A DNA stretch of 20,383 nt from Lachnospiraceae bacterium UBA7026 (GCA_002494165.1 DLBH01000085.1:1-20383), one strand, 5' to 3'. Numbered from the stretch's first letter, positions 8,190-15,774 are shown. The notes: a model not told the origin generated them from the letters alone. Translations and numbers: made by a program.

Positions 8190-8285
8190 CCTGCGGAAGA
8201 CTATCATGGAAGAATAAAGCCATAGCCCGTGGGATACTATCATGGAAAAGTATAAATATAAACCAGCTGAGATGATCGGACAAGA

Positions 8286-8334
8286 AAAAAAGCCAGGCTG
8301 TTATGCAAAAGATTCATAACAGTCTGGCTTTTTT
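8286..8334. terminator. Strong bidirectional intrinsic terminator
   Basis: GCCAG/CTGGC and CTGTTATG/CATAACAG stack with one G-U pair between them around a 9-base loop. The hairpin is flanked by A6 on the left and T6 on the right, so it can stop transcription from both sides. It sits between the convergent genes ending at 8189 (+) and 8474 (-). Confidence 0.93.
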
Positions 8335-8473
8335 ATAAACAGCAGGTTAATTGTCGAATCGGCGGGTTTAAGCCCATAATCGGCCGGCCAGGGACGTATT
8401 ATCCCTTTGCCAGATTAGACTGACGGTTTCCTTCTTTTGTCAGCTTATGTGCTGATCTTTGGCCTTTGTTAAA

Positions 8474-8941
8474 TTATTTAATGGTTTTCATCCATTCCTG
8501 TAAACTGAGAGACTCTGTCCTGGGTTTTGCCGGAGGCAGGTCCAGGTCCCGGTTGTTGCAGAAATTCTCCATGCTGCAGCTGGCACAGCTGGCGCAGTCA
8601 CCACAGTCAGGACAAGTTGCTTCTTCGGCAGTCTTAGTATCGTCAAAAAGCTCATCCCCGCTCTTGAAACCGAAAGCCGGGTGGAAGTCGAACTTGATGG
8701 CACCCACAGCGATGCCCGGGCCTACGGCCCGCTTAATCATGGCAATGCCTTCGTTGCCAAAACCGGCACAAAGCTCCAGAGCCGTACAGCCCTTGGCCAC
8801 CAGTTCTTTGGCCACCTCCACTGCCTGGGAATAGTTGGCACAGCCTACAACATTCATGTTAATATCCGTAGATGGTATCTCCGCACGCTGCTTCTGTGGG
8901 TCCAGACCAGGTGCCACATAAATAAAAGCACATTCAAACAT
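8474..8941 (-). CDS. DUF6506-like protein with a cysteine-rich C-terminal tail
   Basis: A 155-residue protein. Residues 1-85 resemble what I recall of the DUF6506 family: MFECAFIYVAPGLDP, then VVGCANYSQAVEVAKELVAKGCTALELCAGFGNEGIAMIKRAVG and VGAIKFD. It is a small alpha/beta domain of unknown function with a conserved ELCxGFG block. The C-terminal part is unusual: five cysteines spaced CxxCxxCxxCxxC (110, 113, 116, 119, 122) plus C128, which could bind a metal or an iron-sulfur cluster or be a redox site. The tail ends in a charged segment. A GGGGGTG sequence precedes the start by 7 bases. The gene stands alone on the - strand between the bidirectional terminator and a divergent lactonase-like gene. 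The family assignment is from memory of the motif pattern; the function is unknown. Confidence 0.72.
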   Translation of the reverse strand: MFECAFIYVAPGLDPQKQRAEIPSTDINMNVVGCANYSQAVEVAKELVAKGCTALELCAGFGNEGIAMIKRAVGPGIAVGAIKFDFHPAFGFKSGDELFDDTKTAEEATCPDCGDCASCASCSMENFCNNRDLDLPPAKPRTESLSLQEWMKTIK

Positions 8942-9140
8942 AATTATTCACCCCCGTAATAATAGTATTATAACCTAAATAAAATGGGGTGCTTGTGCTA
9001 TTCCCCATCAGTTCTGATAAAATGCGGGAAAGGTGGCCTCTATGGATTATTACCATAATAATGACCAATATTTCTCATTTGAAGGCAGGATATGGTGATA
9101 AACTGAAAAGAAATATATCTTCTATAAAAAGAAGATTCCT

Positions 9141-9169
9141 TTGTAACCTGTCGGAGATGATTACATGAT
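9141..9169 (+). promoter_or_regulatory. Possible promoter for the lactonase-like gene
   Basis: TTGTAA (9141-9146), a 17-base spacer and CATGAT (9164-9169) lie 26 bases before the start codon. Both boxes match only 4 of 6 consensus bases. The rest of the 254-base divergent gap is AT-rich with short inverted repeats. Confidence 0.35.
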
Positions 9170-9195
9170 AGTTCAGTTATTTACAGGAGGCAATT

Positions 9196-10002
9196 ATGCT
9201 TAGATTTTATATCCTCGACACGGGTTATCTGAAGACGGACAAGAATAATGTGGTGGCTAATTCCACCATAGCAACAAGGAGTAACCCTGACGTAAAACAC
9301 ACATTTTATAATCTGCCGGTCATGTGTATCCTGATCCAGCATGACAATGGCTGGATTCTCTATGATACCGGCAGTAATATGAATGCCATGAAGGGTCATT
9401 GGGCGCCGGATATCGCAGACGCCTATGATCTTCATCAGACAATCGAGCAGAACCTGGAGGTGCAGCTGGCCCTGGTCGGTCTCCGTCCTTCAGACATAGA
9501 TACGGTGGTTCTGTCCCATATGCATTTTGACCATACTGGCAATGTCCACCTTTTTAAGCATGCGGATATCTATGCGCCCAAGGCGGATTTTGAGTATGCC
9601 CAGACCATGGTCAGAGTGACCAACGATTACACCCAGTGGGTGGGGTACTGTAAGAATGACCTGGATGTGGTAGTGGACCATTACCGGCTGGTTGAGGATG
9701 ATTTCGAACTGGTTCCCGGTGTGGAAGTGGTGAATCTTCCTGGTCATACGCCAGGTCTGCTGGGGCTGATTATCCACCTGGAAAAGGAAGGAACCTTTGT
9801 ATTCCCCATGGATGCGGTTTACACCATGGAAATCTATGGCCCGCCAGGAAAGGCTTCCGGTCTCCTGGGTCAGAGACCAGAGTATTTTAAGTCCATTGAG
9901 CGGGTACGTTATCTGACCAACAAGTACCATGCGACCATGATTCCTGCCCACGACTGGGATCTCTTCCAGACCTTAAAGAAGGCACCACTTTACTATGAAT
10001 AA
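9196..10002 (+). CDS. Metallo-beta-lactamase-fold hydrolase, N-acyl homoserine lactonase family-like
   Basis: A 268-residue cytoplasmic enzyme with the complete dinuclear zinc site of the fold: HMHFDH (H108, H110, D112, H113), H184 in LPGHTPG, D206 in FPMDAVYT and H252 in PAHDW. The opening (MLRFYILDTGYL), the ILYDTGSN block and the spacing of motifs are those of the AiiA-like N-acyl homoserine lactonase family, which opens lactone rings. Many family members act on other lactones or esters, so quorum-quenching is only one possibility. The length matches the family (about 250-280). An AGGAGG ribosome binding site lies 7 bases before the ATG. It appears monocistronic: its own weak promoter, divergent from the DUF6506-like gene, and a long hairpin terminator downstream. 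The nearby aldo/keto reductase has its own promoter. Confidence 0.88.
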   Translation: MLRFYILDTGYLKTDKNNVVANSTIATRSNPDVKHTFYNLPVMCILIQHDNGWILYDTGSNMNAMKGHWAPDIADAYDLHQTIEQNLEVQLALVGLRPSDIDTVVLSHMHFDHTGNVHLFKHADIYAPKADFEYAQTMVRVTNDYTQWVGYCKNDLDVVVDHYRLVEDDFELVPGVEVVNLPGHTPGLLGLIIHLEKEGTFVFPMDAVYTMEIYGPPGKASGLLGQRPEYFKSIERVRYLTNKYHATMIPAHDWDLFQTLKKAPLYYE

Positions 10003-10126
10003 TCAGGAGGGCAGGGAGATCACAGCTTGTTAACCGTCATGAGTAATAAGCAGAAATATTTTGCTGATTATCATGGGAAAAACTGTGGAGTGTCGTAGAA
10101 AATAAGCAAAATATAGATTGAGAATC

Positions 10127-10210
10127 AAACAGTCATTCATGTCTGTGTTCCGTTTGAAGAAAAGGACAAACGGAACCTGTCAGACCTGGATGACTGTTTT
10201 GTTCTTTTTT
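10127..10210 (+). terminator. Long composite hairpin terminator after the lactonase-like gene
   Basis: Three nested stems pair in register: AAACAGTCAT (10127-10136) with 10190-10199, GTCTG (10141-10145) with CAGAC (10181-10185), and TTCCGTTTG (10148-10156) with CAAACGGAA (10167-10175). A T-rich run ending in T6 follows to 10210. It lies in the 359-base gene-free gap 10003-10361. Confidence 0.8.
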
Positions 10211-10235
10211 GGCACATAATGATGGGCCGGCTCTA

Positions 10236-10264
10236 TTGATAATTGGTTCCGTCTGTGTTAGCAT
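10236..10264 (+). promoter_or_regulatory. Predicted promoter for the aldo/keto reductase gene
   Basis: TTGATA (10236-10241, 5/6 match), a 17-base spacer and TAGCAT (10259-10264, 4/6 match). The expected start is near 10271, giving a leader of about 90 bases. Confidence 0.4.
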
Positions 10265-10274
10265 GCGGGAAACC

Positions 10275-10290
10275 TGGCCCGGCCGGGCCA
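10275..10290. promoter_or_regulatory. Perfect 16-bp palindrome near the predicted transcription start, operator candidate
   Basis: TGGCCCGGCCGGGCCA is its own reverse complement and falls a few bases after the predicted transcription start of the reductase gene. The position fits a repressor operator or a short 5'-leader hairpin. Further down, GCTGCAG occurs twice (around 10321-10340), adding local symmetry. Confidence 0.4.
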
Positions 10291-10361
10291 TACGGGAAGC
10301 TGCAACAGATGTAAGGACAGGCTGCAGTCCGCTGCAGTTGTAAAAAGAAAGGAGTTCCGGC

Positions 10362-11288
10362 ATGAAATATATTGAATTCAGTAAGAATAAAAAAGACTTA
10401 TCCCAGATTATCGTGGGTCTTATGAGGATTGACAAGATGACACCGGATGAGCTGGCCCGTCTGATCGATGGAGCCCTGGATGTGGGCATTAATGCCTTTG
10501 ATATCGCCGATATCTATGCGGGCGGCGGCTGTGAATCCCTCCTGGGAGAGACCCTGGCCCGCAGGCCTGACTTGAGAGAGAAAATGTGGATCCAGTCCAA
10601 GTGTGGCATAAGGGATGAAGGCTTTGTCTATTTTGACTTTTCCAAAAAGCATATTCTTGAGGCAACGGACCAGATCCTTCAAAGACTGAAAGTGGACCAT
10701 ATCGACTCCCTGCTGCTCCACAGACCGGATGCCCTCATGGAGCCGGAGGAGATCGCTGAGGCCATAGACCAGCTGGTCAAGGCCGGCAAGGTGGTTGATT
10801 TTGGCGTTTCCAACATGAACCCCATGATGATCGAGCTGGTTAAGAAGGAAGTAAAAACACCCATTATGACCAACCAGCTGCAGCTGTCCGCAGCCTTTAC
10901 CCCCTCCCTTAACGCAGGCTTCCATGTGAACATGGAACAGGATGCCGGCATCGTCAGGGACAGCAGTATCTTCGAGTACTGCAGGCTCCATGATATCGTT
11001 ATCCAGGCCTGGTCTCCCCTCCAGCATGGATATTTTGAGGGAGTATTCTTAGGCAGCGACAAGTATCAGGAGCTTAACAAGGTCCTCGACCGGCTTGCGG
11101 CAGAGAAAGGGGTTACGCCTACAGCCATAGCCTTTGCCTGGGTGCTGCGCTATCCGGGCCGGATGCAGGCAGTGACAGGCACCACAAAGGTTAGCAGGAT
11201 TAAGGAGGCAGCCCTGGCCACAGAGATTGAACTCAGCCGTAAGGAATGGTATGAGGTCTACCTGGCCGCGGGAAATGACCTGCCATAA
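10362..11288 (+). CDS. Aldo/keto reductase (YdhF-like)
   Basis: A 308-residue NADPH-dependent oxidoreductase of the (beta/alpha)8 aldo/keto reductase superfamily, closest in pattern to the YdhF/COG4989 group. The catalytic tetrad is readable: D47 and Y52 in FDIADIY, K80 in IQSKCGI and H120 in LLLHRPD. The VDFGVSN strand and the C-terminal cofactor motif (AVTGTTKVSRIKEA) are also present. It reduces carbonyls to alcohols in the cytoplasm; the substrate is unknown. AAAGGAG precedes the ATG. The gene has its own predicted promoter with a palindrome beside it and is closed by a strong hairpin, so it is probably a single-gene unit. The length and motifs are those of an intact enzyme. Confidence 0.93.
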   Translation: MKYIEFSKNKKDLSQIIVGLMRIDKMTPDELARLIDGALDVGINAFDIADIYAGGGCESLLGETLARRPDLREKMWIQSKCGIRDEGFVYFDFSKKHILEATDQILQRLKVDHIDSLLLHRPDALMEPEEIAEAIDQLVKAGKVVDFGVSNMNPMMIELVKKEVKTPIMTNQLQLSAAFTPSLNAGFHVNMEQDAGIVRDSSIFEYCRLHDIVIQAWSPLQHGYFEGVFLGSDKYQELNKVLDRLAAEKGVTPTAIAFAWVLRYPGRMQAVTGTTKVSRIKEAALATEIELSRKEWYEVYLAAGNDLP

Positions 11289-11376
11289 GATGCCAGAATA
11301 TCACAGGATGCAATAATACTATAAAATATCATAATGCCATAATTATTACAGCCTTCACAGGACGGTAAAAAGGCAA

Positions 11377-11441
11377 GCGTCGCAGTAACATTCTCGCCCA
11401 TTCATAAATAATGGGAAGATCGTGACTGCGACGCATTTTTT
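11377..11441. terminator. Terminator between convergent genes
   Basis: GCGTCGCAGT (11377-11386) pairs with ACTGCGACGC (11425-11434), with an inner CCCATT/AATGGG stem (11397-11402/11410-11415). T6 follows on the + side (11436-11441). The left flank carries an A-run, so it may also stop the - strand gene that ends at 11466. Confidence 0.88.
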
Positions 11442-11465
11442 GCTTTATAGGAGAGTTTGGTTTTT

Positions 11466-11888
11466 CTAAAGTGAATGGATGAATAAAAATATACTTATGA
11501 CGGCTACAGCTATACACGCAAGCCCTACGTACAGAATAATATTAGATGAATCACCATGGCTTTCAAGTATGTGAGCATCCTGTGGCTTATCAGGATTATA
11601 GCATACCGTCAGTGATTCCCCCTCTTCATGAGCAGCCGATGATGGAGAACTTTTGAAGGAAACCAGCTGTCCATTTACCTTATACTCAACAGTATATATG
11701 TAAGAGGTATCATACCTATAATCGCCTGTGCCAGCCTCCTTTTTGCGAATAGTCCTTTTGTCAACTTTCGTAATCGTGCCCTCAGTACGCTCTGACCGGC
11801 GTTTATTTTGGGCATTGTGGATTGGATAATTAATAAGAAGAACGATTCCCAAAATAAATGAGCCCAGGCCTAAATATAAAAATGTCAT
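11466..11888 (-). CDS. Small membrane protein, DUF3592-like
   Basis: A 140-residue protein with a hydrophobic segment at each end (about residues 2-20 and 118-138). Between them is a soluble beta-rich part: TEGTITKVDKRTIRKK, YIYTVEYKVNGQLVSFKSS, GESLTVCYNPDKPQDAHI. This layout, including the V-x-Y-x-P-x-x-P-x-x-A block, resembles DUF3592 proteins, whose function is unknown. The reading frame stays open 66 codons upstream, but ATG at 11888 is chosen because GGGAGG lies about 7 bases before it and a hydrophobic N-terminus follows. The upstream extension is in the intergenic repeat region. It is a single gene on the - strand, convergent with the reductase. No functional partner is evident. Confidence 0.75.
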   Translation of the reverse strand: MTFLYLGLGSFILGIVLLINYPIHNAQNKRRSERTEGTITKVDKRTIRKKEAGTGDYRYDTSYIYTVEYKVNGQLVSFKSSPSSAAHEEGESLTVCYNPDKPQDAHILESHGDSSNIILYVGLACIAVAVISIFLFIHSL

Positions 11889-12011
11889 TGTTCTACCTCC
11901 CTTTTTCAACTCTAACAGGCTGTGAATAGTAATAAAGTAAAAAAATTTAATTTTATTAAGTATAGTGAAAAAAGGTAAAGGTGTCAAGGAATCCCCAATC
12001 CCGCTCACGCT

Positions 12012-12117
12012 GGCTGTCGCAAAGGGAAAGACCCTCTTCCCGTTAAAGATGGACAGGCTCCCGCAGTGAACTTCCAGATTTTCCACAAGGAAGGGGGCTG
12101 CCGCTAGTGCGACAGCC
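12012..12117. repeat. Inverted 10-bp repeat bounding a 106-base intergenic structure
   Basis: GGCTGTCGCA at 12012-12021 and its exact reverse complement TGCGACAGCC at 12108-12117 bound a gene-free segment. The gap 11889-12172 (284 bases) contains no credible gene. The frame on the - strand is open here but has no ribosome binding site. The pair could be a small mobile-like or REP-like repeat, or chance. Confidence 0.35.
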
Positions 12118-12123
12118 CCCTTC
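12090..12123 (-). terminator. Hairpin after the cyclase operon
   Basis: GAAGGGGGCTG (12090-12100) pairs perfectly with CAGCCCCCTTC (12113-12123), extended by CGC/GCG with one mismatch and a TAGT loop. It lies about 50 bases beyond the cyclase stop on the - strand. The uridine run is poor on the - strand (CTTGTGGAAAA), so it may be a 3' stabilising hairpin rather than a strong terminator. Confidence 0.6.
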
Positions 12124-12172
12124 TGTATCTATATAATTCTTACAAGACCCACCCCCCGGAAAGACTTGTAAG

Positions 12173-13153
12173 TTAGATGATGGCGATAGGTCTTACAAAC
12201 ATACCGGTAGCGCCCCGGACCTTGGATACGTTACAGATGAAGCAGAACTCATAAACCTTGTCTCTGGCCAGCTCGTCTAACTGGACAAATTCCAGGATGT
12301 GAACACCCTGCTGGATCAGCAGATAGTGGTGTACCGGCTGGGGATGGTTGGGGATAGAGGTAGATCCGTCGGCATTAAAACCATCGATGCAGGCCATGTC
12401 ATCGCCTACCAGGATGGCGCCGCCTTCCTCAACCAGGTATCTTGCCGCACTCACACCAAGTCCGGCGTCACCGCAGGCATTGTTGGGCCAGTCATCGCCA
12501 AGACGAACCATAACGGCATCGCCGGGCTTAAGCTCAACGCCTTCCCACTTGGCACAGCCTTCGCAATCCTCAGCAGTAACGATATAGTTGTTGGGCAGGG
12601 AAGCCACACCCTTGTAGCCGGCCATATCCAGCAGGACACCTCTCATAACCATAGGAGGTGTGGATGTGATGTCACACCGGGTCGGTCCGAAATTGGTGCA
12701 GTGGGCATCGCCGCTGAAGCCGTTATACCAGTGGTTGTCATCGCCTGTGGAGAAATGGCAGAGTGCATCCATGTGGGTTCCAATGTGCATGGAAGTGGAC
12801 ATCATCTCAGTGTTGAGGCCCATGTGGTACTCGGCAGCGTTGGTGGGCTCAGACAGCCATTCACCCTCTTTGTACCAGTTTACGCTGGCGTCAATATTGG
12901 AATCTGCCATGTTCTGCCGTCCCTTGGGAGAAGCATAGGCCAGAAGCTCAAAGCCGGTATGGCCCGGCCATACAGGCATGCCTTTGAAACGTTCGGTCTC
13001 CAGGTCGTATACCTTACCCTCTTTGATCATGGAAATGGCCGCAAGCACGGAAGCAGCATTGATTTCCTTGGCAGCGCCGATCTCGTCACCCTTTCCGTAT
13101 TTTTCCCAAACATTCTCGTTTAACCATGTGTTATTGTGATAATCTCTTTTCAT
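12173..13153 (-). CDS. Cyclase-family metal-dependent hydrolase (kynurenine formamidase-like)
   Basis: A 326-residue cytoplasmic enzyme of the cyclase family (PF04199/COG1878), which includes kynurenine formamidase and other amide or lactone hydrolases. The metal-binding signature HxGTHxDxxxH is intact: H123, H127, D129 and H133 in HIGTHMDALCHF. PVWPGHTGFE at 60-69 is the usual family opening. The C-terminal part has GVHILEFVQLDELA, also typical. The start at 13153 is preferred over an upstream in-frame ATG (13207) because GGAGGG lies 8 bases before it. It is the third gene of a leftward operon after the PdxA2-like dehydrogenase and the four-carbon sugar-acid kinase, 53 bases from the kinase stop. 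That context suggests it may open a sugar-acid lactone or amide to feed the kinase; this is inference. Kynurenine breakdown is less likely because no other pathway gene is present. Confidence 0.88.
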   Translation of the reverse strand: MKRDYHNNTWLNENVWEKYGKGDEIGAAKEINAASVLAAISMIKEGKVYDLETERFKGMPVWPGHTGFELLAYASPKGRQNMADSNIDASVNWYKEGEWLSEPTNAAEYHMGLNTEMMSTSMHIGTHMDALCHFSTGDDNHWYNGFSGDAHCTNFGPTRCDITSTPPMVMRGVLLDMAGYKGVASLPNNYIVTAEDCEGCAKWEGVELKPGDAVMVRLGDDWPNNACGDAGLGVSAARYLVEEGGAILVGDDMACIDGFNADGSTSIPNHPQPVHHYLLIQQGVHILEFVQLDELARDKVYEFCFICNVSKVRGATGMFVRPIAII

Positions 13154-13206
13154 TGTGATACCCTCCTCTAAATATACCTTGTAATATATTTGCAATGTCA
13201 TCCCCA

Positions 13207-14454
13207 TCAGGAGATCACAAAGTCAGCAATCTGGATCAGGAGACCGGCTTCTCCGAAGCCTCCTGATTTGGACAGTAGCTGGCGGCAACTGCCGCCCTCT
13301 TCGAATTTCATGAATACAGTGCCCGGGCTGGCCTCACAGATGGGCGTGATTACCGGGGCATCATATCTCTTAATCAGGGCTGACAGGGTGTCCCCGCCTA
13401 TAATAAGCAGGGCAGCCTCCTCATCCCACTGCAGCATCCGCTGGGCTGTCTCCCCCAGCCTCTCGGCAATCCTCCAGGGAATCTCTGCCGGGTCAATTCC
13501 ATTCCGGTCCGCATAGGCGGCAGCCTCCTCCACCGGATTCTCTGAAGCTACATCCAGAATGAAACAGGAGGAAGACAGACATTTTTTCTCCAATTCTTTC
13601 AGAAAATGCTTTCCTGCTTCTGTTTCATAGTAACCGTAGGCCAGCCTTTGTTCCGGGGAAAGGGTAATCCTTTCAAAACCATGGCTTTGGGCATAATCAA
13701 GCTGGCGGCGGCTGATCTCATTGATACTGCCGCAGAGGACATGGAGTCTTTTCATCTTCTGCAGCTGGCAGGGAATTCCCTTTTTCAGCTGGAGACAGCG
13801 GGCCAGCCAGGCGGCAAAGCCGGCACAGCCGGCGGTAGCCCCGCAAAGATCCTGGTTTTTCAAAATCAGGGATATGGATTCGAGATCCTGGTCGGAACAG
13901 GCATCAAAAACCAGGATGTCTGCATTTGCAGGAAGTCGTCTGTAGTCCTGACGTTCCACGGATTTCACTAAGAGAGAGGATTCCTCCTTTATAATCATGG
14001 CCACCTCCGAATGGAGGACGGGATTGAAGGGGTCTTTGGCGAAAACACTTTCCGTTACCGGAGCACCATTGATATAATGGATCCCCTTTTCCGTGAACCG
14101 GTTCTCCTGGGGAAGGGCAGGAATGAAACAGACCGTCTCCCTCAGGGCATCATGCAGGGCGGAGAGTTCGGCTCCTATATGGCCCCGCAGGGCAGAATCC
14201 GTCTTTTTATAAAAATGGATAACCCCATAATCAAGGGCCTGCCTGGCAAGGTCATAAACTCTCTCATAGGCAGATTTTGCACTGAGATGCCTTGATTCTG
14301 TGTTAACGATGACCACTTCTGTGGTCTTTTTGATCCCATCAAAGGAGCACTCGGTACAGGGAAATATCTGGGTCATGGCTCCAAGCTGGGCGAATTTGAC
14401 GCCGGAGTCAAGGGCTCCGGTCAGATCATCGGCTATAACCATCAGCTCAACCAT
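13207..14454 (-). CDS. Four-carbon acid sugar kinase family protein (DtnK/OtnK-like)
   Basis: A 415-residue ATP-dependent kinase (DUF1537 family). It opens with LMVIADDLTGALDSGVKFA, the substrate-binding signature of the family, and KKTDSALRGHIGAEL follows near residue 85. The C-terminal nucleotide-binding domain shows IIGGDTLSAL (GGD at about 353-355), SPGTVF and KSGGFG (about 396-401). Characterised relatives phosphorylate D-threonate, L-threonate or D-erythronate at O4. The product is then oxidised by a PdxA2-type dehydrogenase, whose gene lies directly upstream here. The exact sugar acid cannot be read from the sequence. The start at 14454 is chosen over an upstream in-frame ATG because AGGGGG lies about 6 bases before it and the conserved N-terminus follows at once. 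A gap of 112 bases separates it from the dehydrogenase gene and 53 bases from the cyclase gene. Confidence 0.9.
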   Translation of the reverse strand: MVELMVIADDLTGALDSGVKFAQLGAMTQIFPCTECSFDGIKKTTEVVIVNTESRHLSAKSAYERVYDLARQALDYGVIHFYKKTDSALRGHIGAELSALHDALRETVCFIPALPQENRFTEKGIHYINGAPVTESVFAKDPFNPVLHSEVAMIIKEESSLLVKSVERQDYRRLPANADILVFDACSDQDLESISLILKNQDLCGATAGCAGFAAWLARCLQLKKGIPCQLQKMKRLHVLCGSINEISRRQLDYAQSHGFERITLSPEQRLAYGYYETEAGKHFLKELEKKCLSSSCFILDVASENPVEEAAAYADRNGIDPAEIPWRIAERLGETAQRMLQWDEEAALLIIGGDTLSALIKRYDAPVITPICEASPGTVFMKFEEGGSCRQLLSKSGGFGEAGLLIQIADFVIS

Positions 14455-14566
14455 ATCAATCCCCCTTTCATGGCAGCAGGATCTGTCCCTGTGGTTTAGG
14501 TCTGAAGTCCCGCAAGTCATGGGACAGCCTGTTTATGGTCTTCTGTTTTGTCAAAGGATTTTTCTA

Positions 14567-15619
14567 TCAGCGGTTGCAGGCGCTGGTTACCGCATATTCT
14601 ATGGCATTGACCAGGCTGAGTTCATTGCCTGTTCCCTTTCCGGCCAGGTCAAAGGCTGTACCATGGTCAACTGACGTGCGGATGATGGGCAGGCCCAGGG
14701 TCACATTGATTCCCTTTACGGCCTCCCACCTGCCCTGGGCCCGGTCATAGACAAAGCCAACTGTCTTTAAGGGGATATGGCCCTGGTCGTGGTACATGAC
14801 TACGACAATGTCATACCAGCCCCCAAGAGCCTGGGAGAATACACTGTCTGCCGGCAGGGGTCCCCGGGCGTCGATGCCCTCTTCCCTGGCTGTCTCTATG
14901 GCAGGCATAATCTCTTTGATCTCCTCGTCTCCAAAAAGTCCTCCCTCACCGGCGTGGGGATTGAGGCCGGCTACGGCCACGATGGGTTTTTCTATGCCCT
15001 GGCGCAGGCACTCCTGGTAAGCCAGCCGGATACATTCAAGGACCCGGGCTTTTTTTACCCGGTCACAGGCCTGGCGGAGAGACACATGGGTTGAAACATG
15101 GACAACCCGCAGGTCCTCGTGGGCCAGCATCATGGCATAGCTTTTTGTTGATGTGTAATGGGCATAAATCTCTGTATGGCCGGAGAAATGATGCCCAGCC
15201 ATATTCAGGGCCTCCTTGTTGAGAGGATTGGTTACCGTGGCATCCACCTGACCATCCATGGCCAAGCCGATGACCTCCTTCACGCAGGCAAAGGCAGCAT
15301 GACCACACATGGGGGAAAGCTGTCCGTACTGGAACTGGTCCATATCAACCAGGTCCAGATGATAGACATCTATGGTTCCGAAGCGGAAGAGGGCCTCATC
15401 CACAGAGGAGACCTCATGAATCTTTATGGCATCCGGCTCCAGAAAACCGGTTTCTTCCAGAATCCGGACAGCGGCCCGGAAAATCTTTCCGTCACCCACC
15501 ACCAGGGGCCTGCACTGGTCATAAATATTTTTTTCAGAAAGTGCTTTTACGGTGATCTCAGGACCGCAGCCCGCCGGATCACCCATACTGATTCCTATGA
15601 TAGGTTTTTCTGTGTTCAT
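14567..15619 (-). CDS. pdxA2: PdxA2-type 4-phospho-threonate/erythronate dehydrogenase
   Basis: A 350-residue NAD-dependent dehydrogenase of the PdxA family. The opening GISMGDPAGCGPEI is diagnostic. The metal-binding histidines map to H178 (STHVSLR), H222 (LNPHAGEGG) and H277 (MYHDQGH), and GLPIIRTSVDHGTAFDLAGKG closes the active site. True PdxA acts in vitamin B6 synthesis on 4-phosphohydroxy-L-threonine. Paralogues called PdxA2 oxidise 4-phospho-D-threonate or -erythronate, and decarboxylation gives dihydroxyacetone phosphate. The sugar-acid kinase next door and the lack of any B6 gene favour the PdxA2 role. AGGAAGG precedes the ATG. It is the first gene of the leftward operon and diverges from a PrpR-like regulator across a 188-base AT-rich region with paired operator-like sites. 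Confidence 0.9.
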   Translation of the reverse strand: MNTEKPIIGISMGDPAGCGPEITVKALSEKNIYDQCRPLVVGDGKIFRAAVRILEETGFLEPDAIKIHEVSSVDEALFRFGTIDVYHLDLVDMDQFQYGQLSPMCGHAAFACVKEVIGLAMDGQVDATVTNPLNKEALNMAGHHFSGHTEIYAHYTSTKSYAMMLAHEDLRVVHVSTHVSLRQACDRVKKARVLECIRLAYQECLRQGIEKPIVAVAGLNPHAGEGGLFGDEEIKEIMPAIETAREEGIDARGPLPADSVFSQALGGWYDIVVVMYHDQGHIPLKTVGFVYDRAQGRWEAVKGINVTLGLPIIRTSVDHGTAFDLAGKGTGNELSLVNAIEYAVTSACNR

Positions 15620-15648
15620 ATATCTTCACCTTCCTTTTTCTTGCTTGT

Positions 15649-15654
15649 ATTATA
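15649..15654 (-). promoter_or_regulatory. -10 box for the pdxA2 operon
   Basis: A perfect TATAAT on the - strand lies 30 bases upstream of the pdxA2 start. The position 17 bases further up reads ATTATT, a poor -35 box. A weak -35 with a good -10 is expected for a promoter that needs an activator, which fits the divergent regulator gene. Confidence 0.45.
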
Positions 15655-15703
15655 TTTGTTAGAGATAAAAAAATAATAAATTGTAAAGAAAAAAATATTT
15701 ACA

Positions 15704-15774
15704 TATGAAACATAATGTGATAGATTTTCAGTAGAAGAAATAATGATGATAAAAAATGTTTCATAATAAAACAT
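15704..15774. promoter_or_regulatory. Paired operator-like sites in the divergent regulator/pdxA2 region
   Basis: TATGAAACAT (15704-15713) and ATGTTTCATA (15756-15765) are exact inverted copies, about 52 bases apart centre to centre, near five helical turns. The right copy is part of a near-perfect 19-bp palindrome, ATGTTTCATAATAAAACAT (15756-15774). They lie upstream of the pdxA2 -10 box and just before the regulator start, so they are candidate binding sites for the PrpR-like regulator's Fis-type helix-turn-helix. Confidence 0.45.

Noticed and set aside
8200..8247. Direct repeat ACTATCATGGAA at 8200-8211 and 8236-8247
   Set aside because: Only two 12-base copies in a short intergenic stretch after a stop codon; too little to call an array or element.
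8466..8959. Two + strand frames opposite the DUF6506-like gene
   Set aside because: Shadows with low-complexity Ser/Ala translation; the - strand frame has a start signal and family-like sequence.
11889..12086. 66-codon upstream extension of the DUF3592-like gene
   Set aside because: A good ribosome binding site and hydrophobic N-terminus mark the start at 11888; the extension lies in intergenic repeat sequence.
12299..13123. Long open frame (274 codons) on the + strand opposite the cyclase gene
   Set aside because: It is the antisense shadow of a clear enzyme gene with an intact metal motif, and the translated product has no recognisable domain or ribosome binding site.
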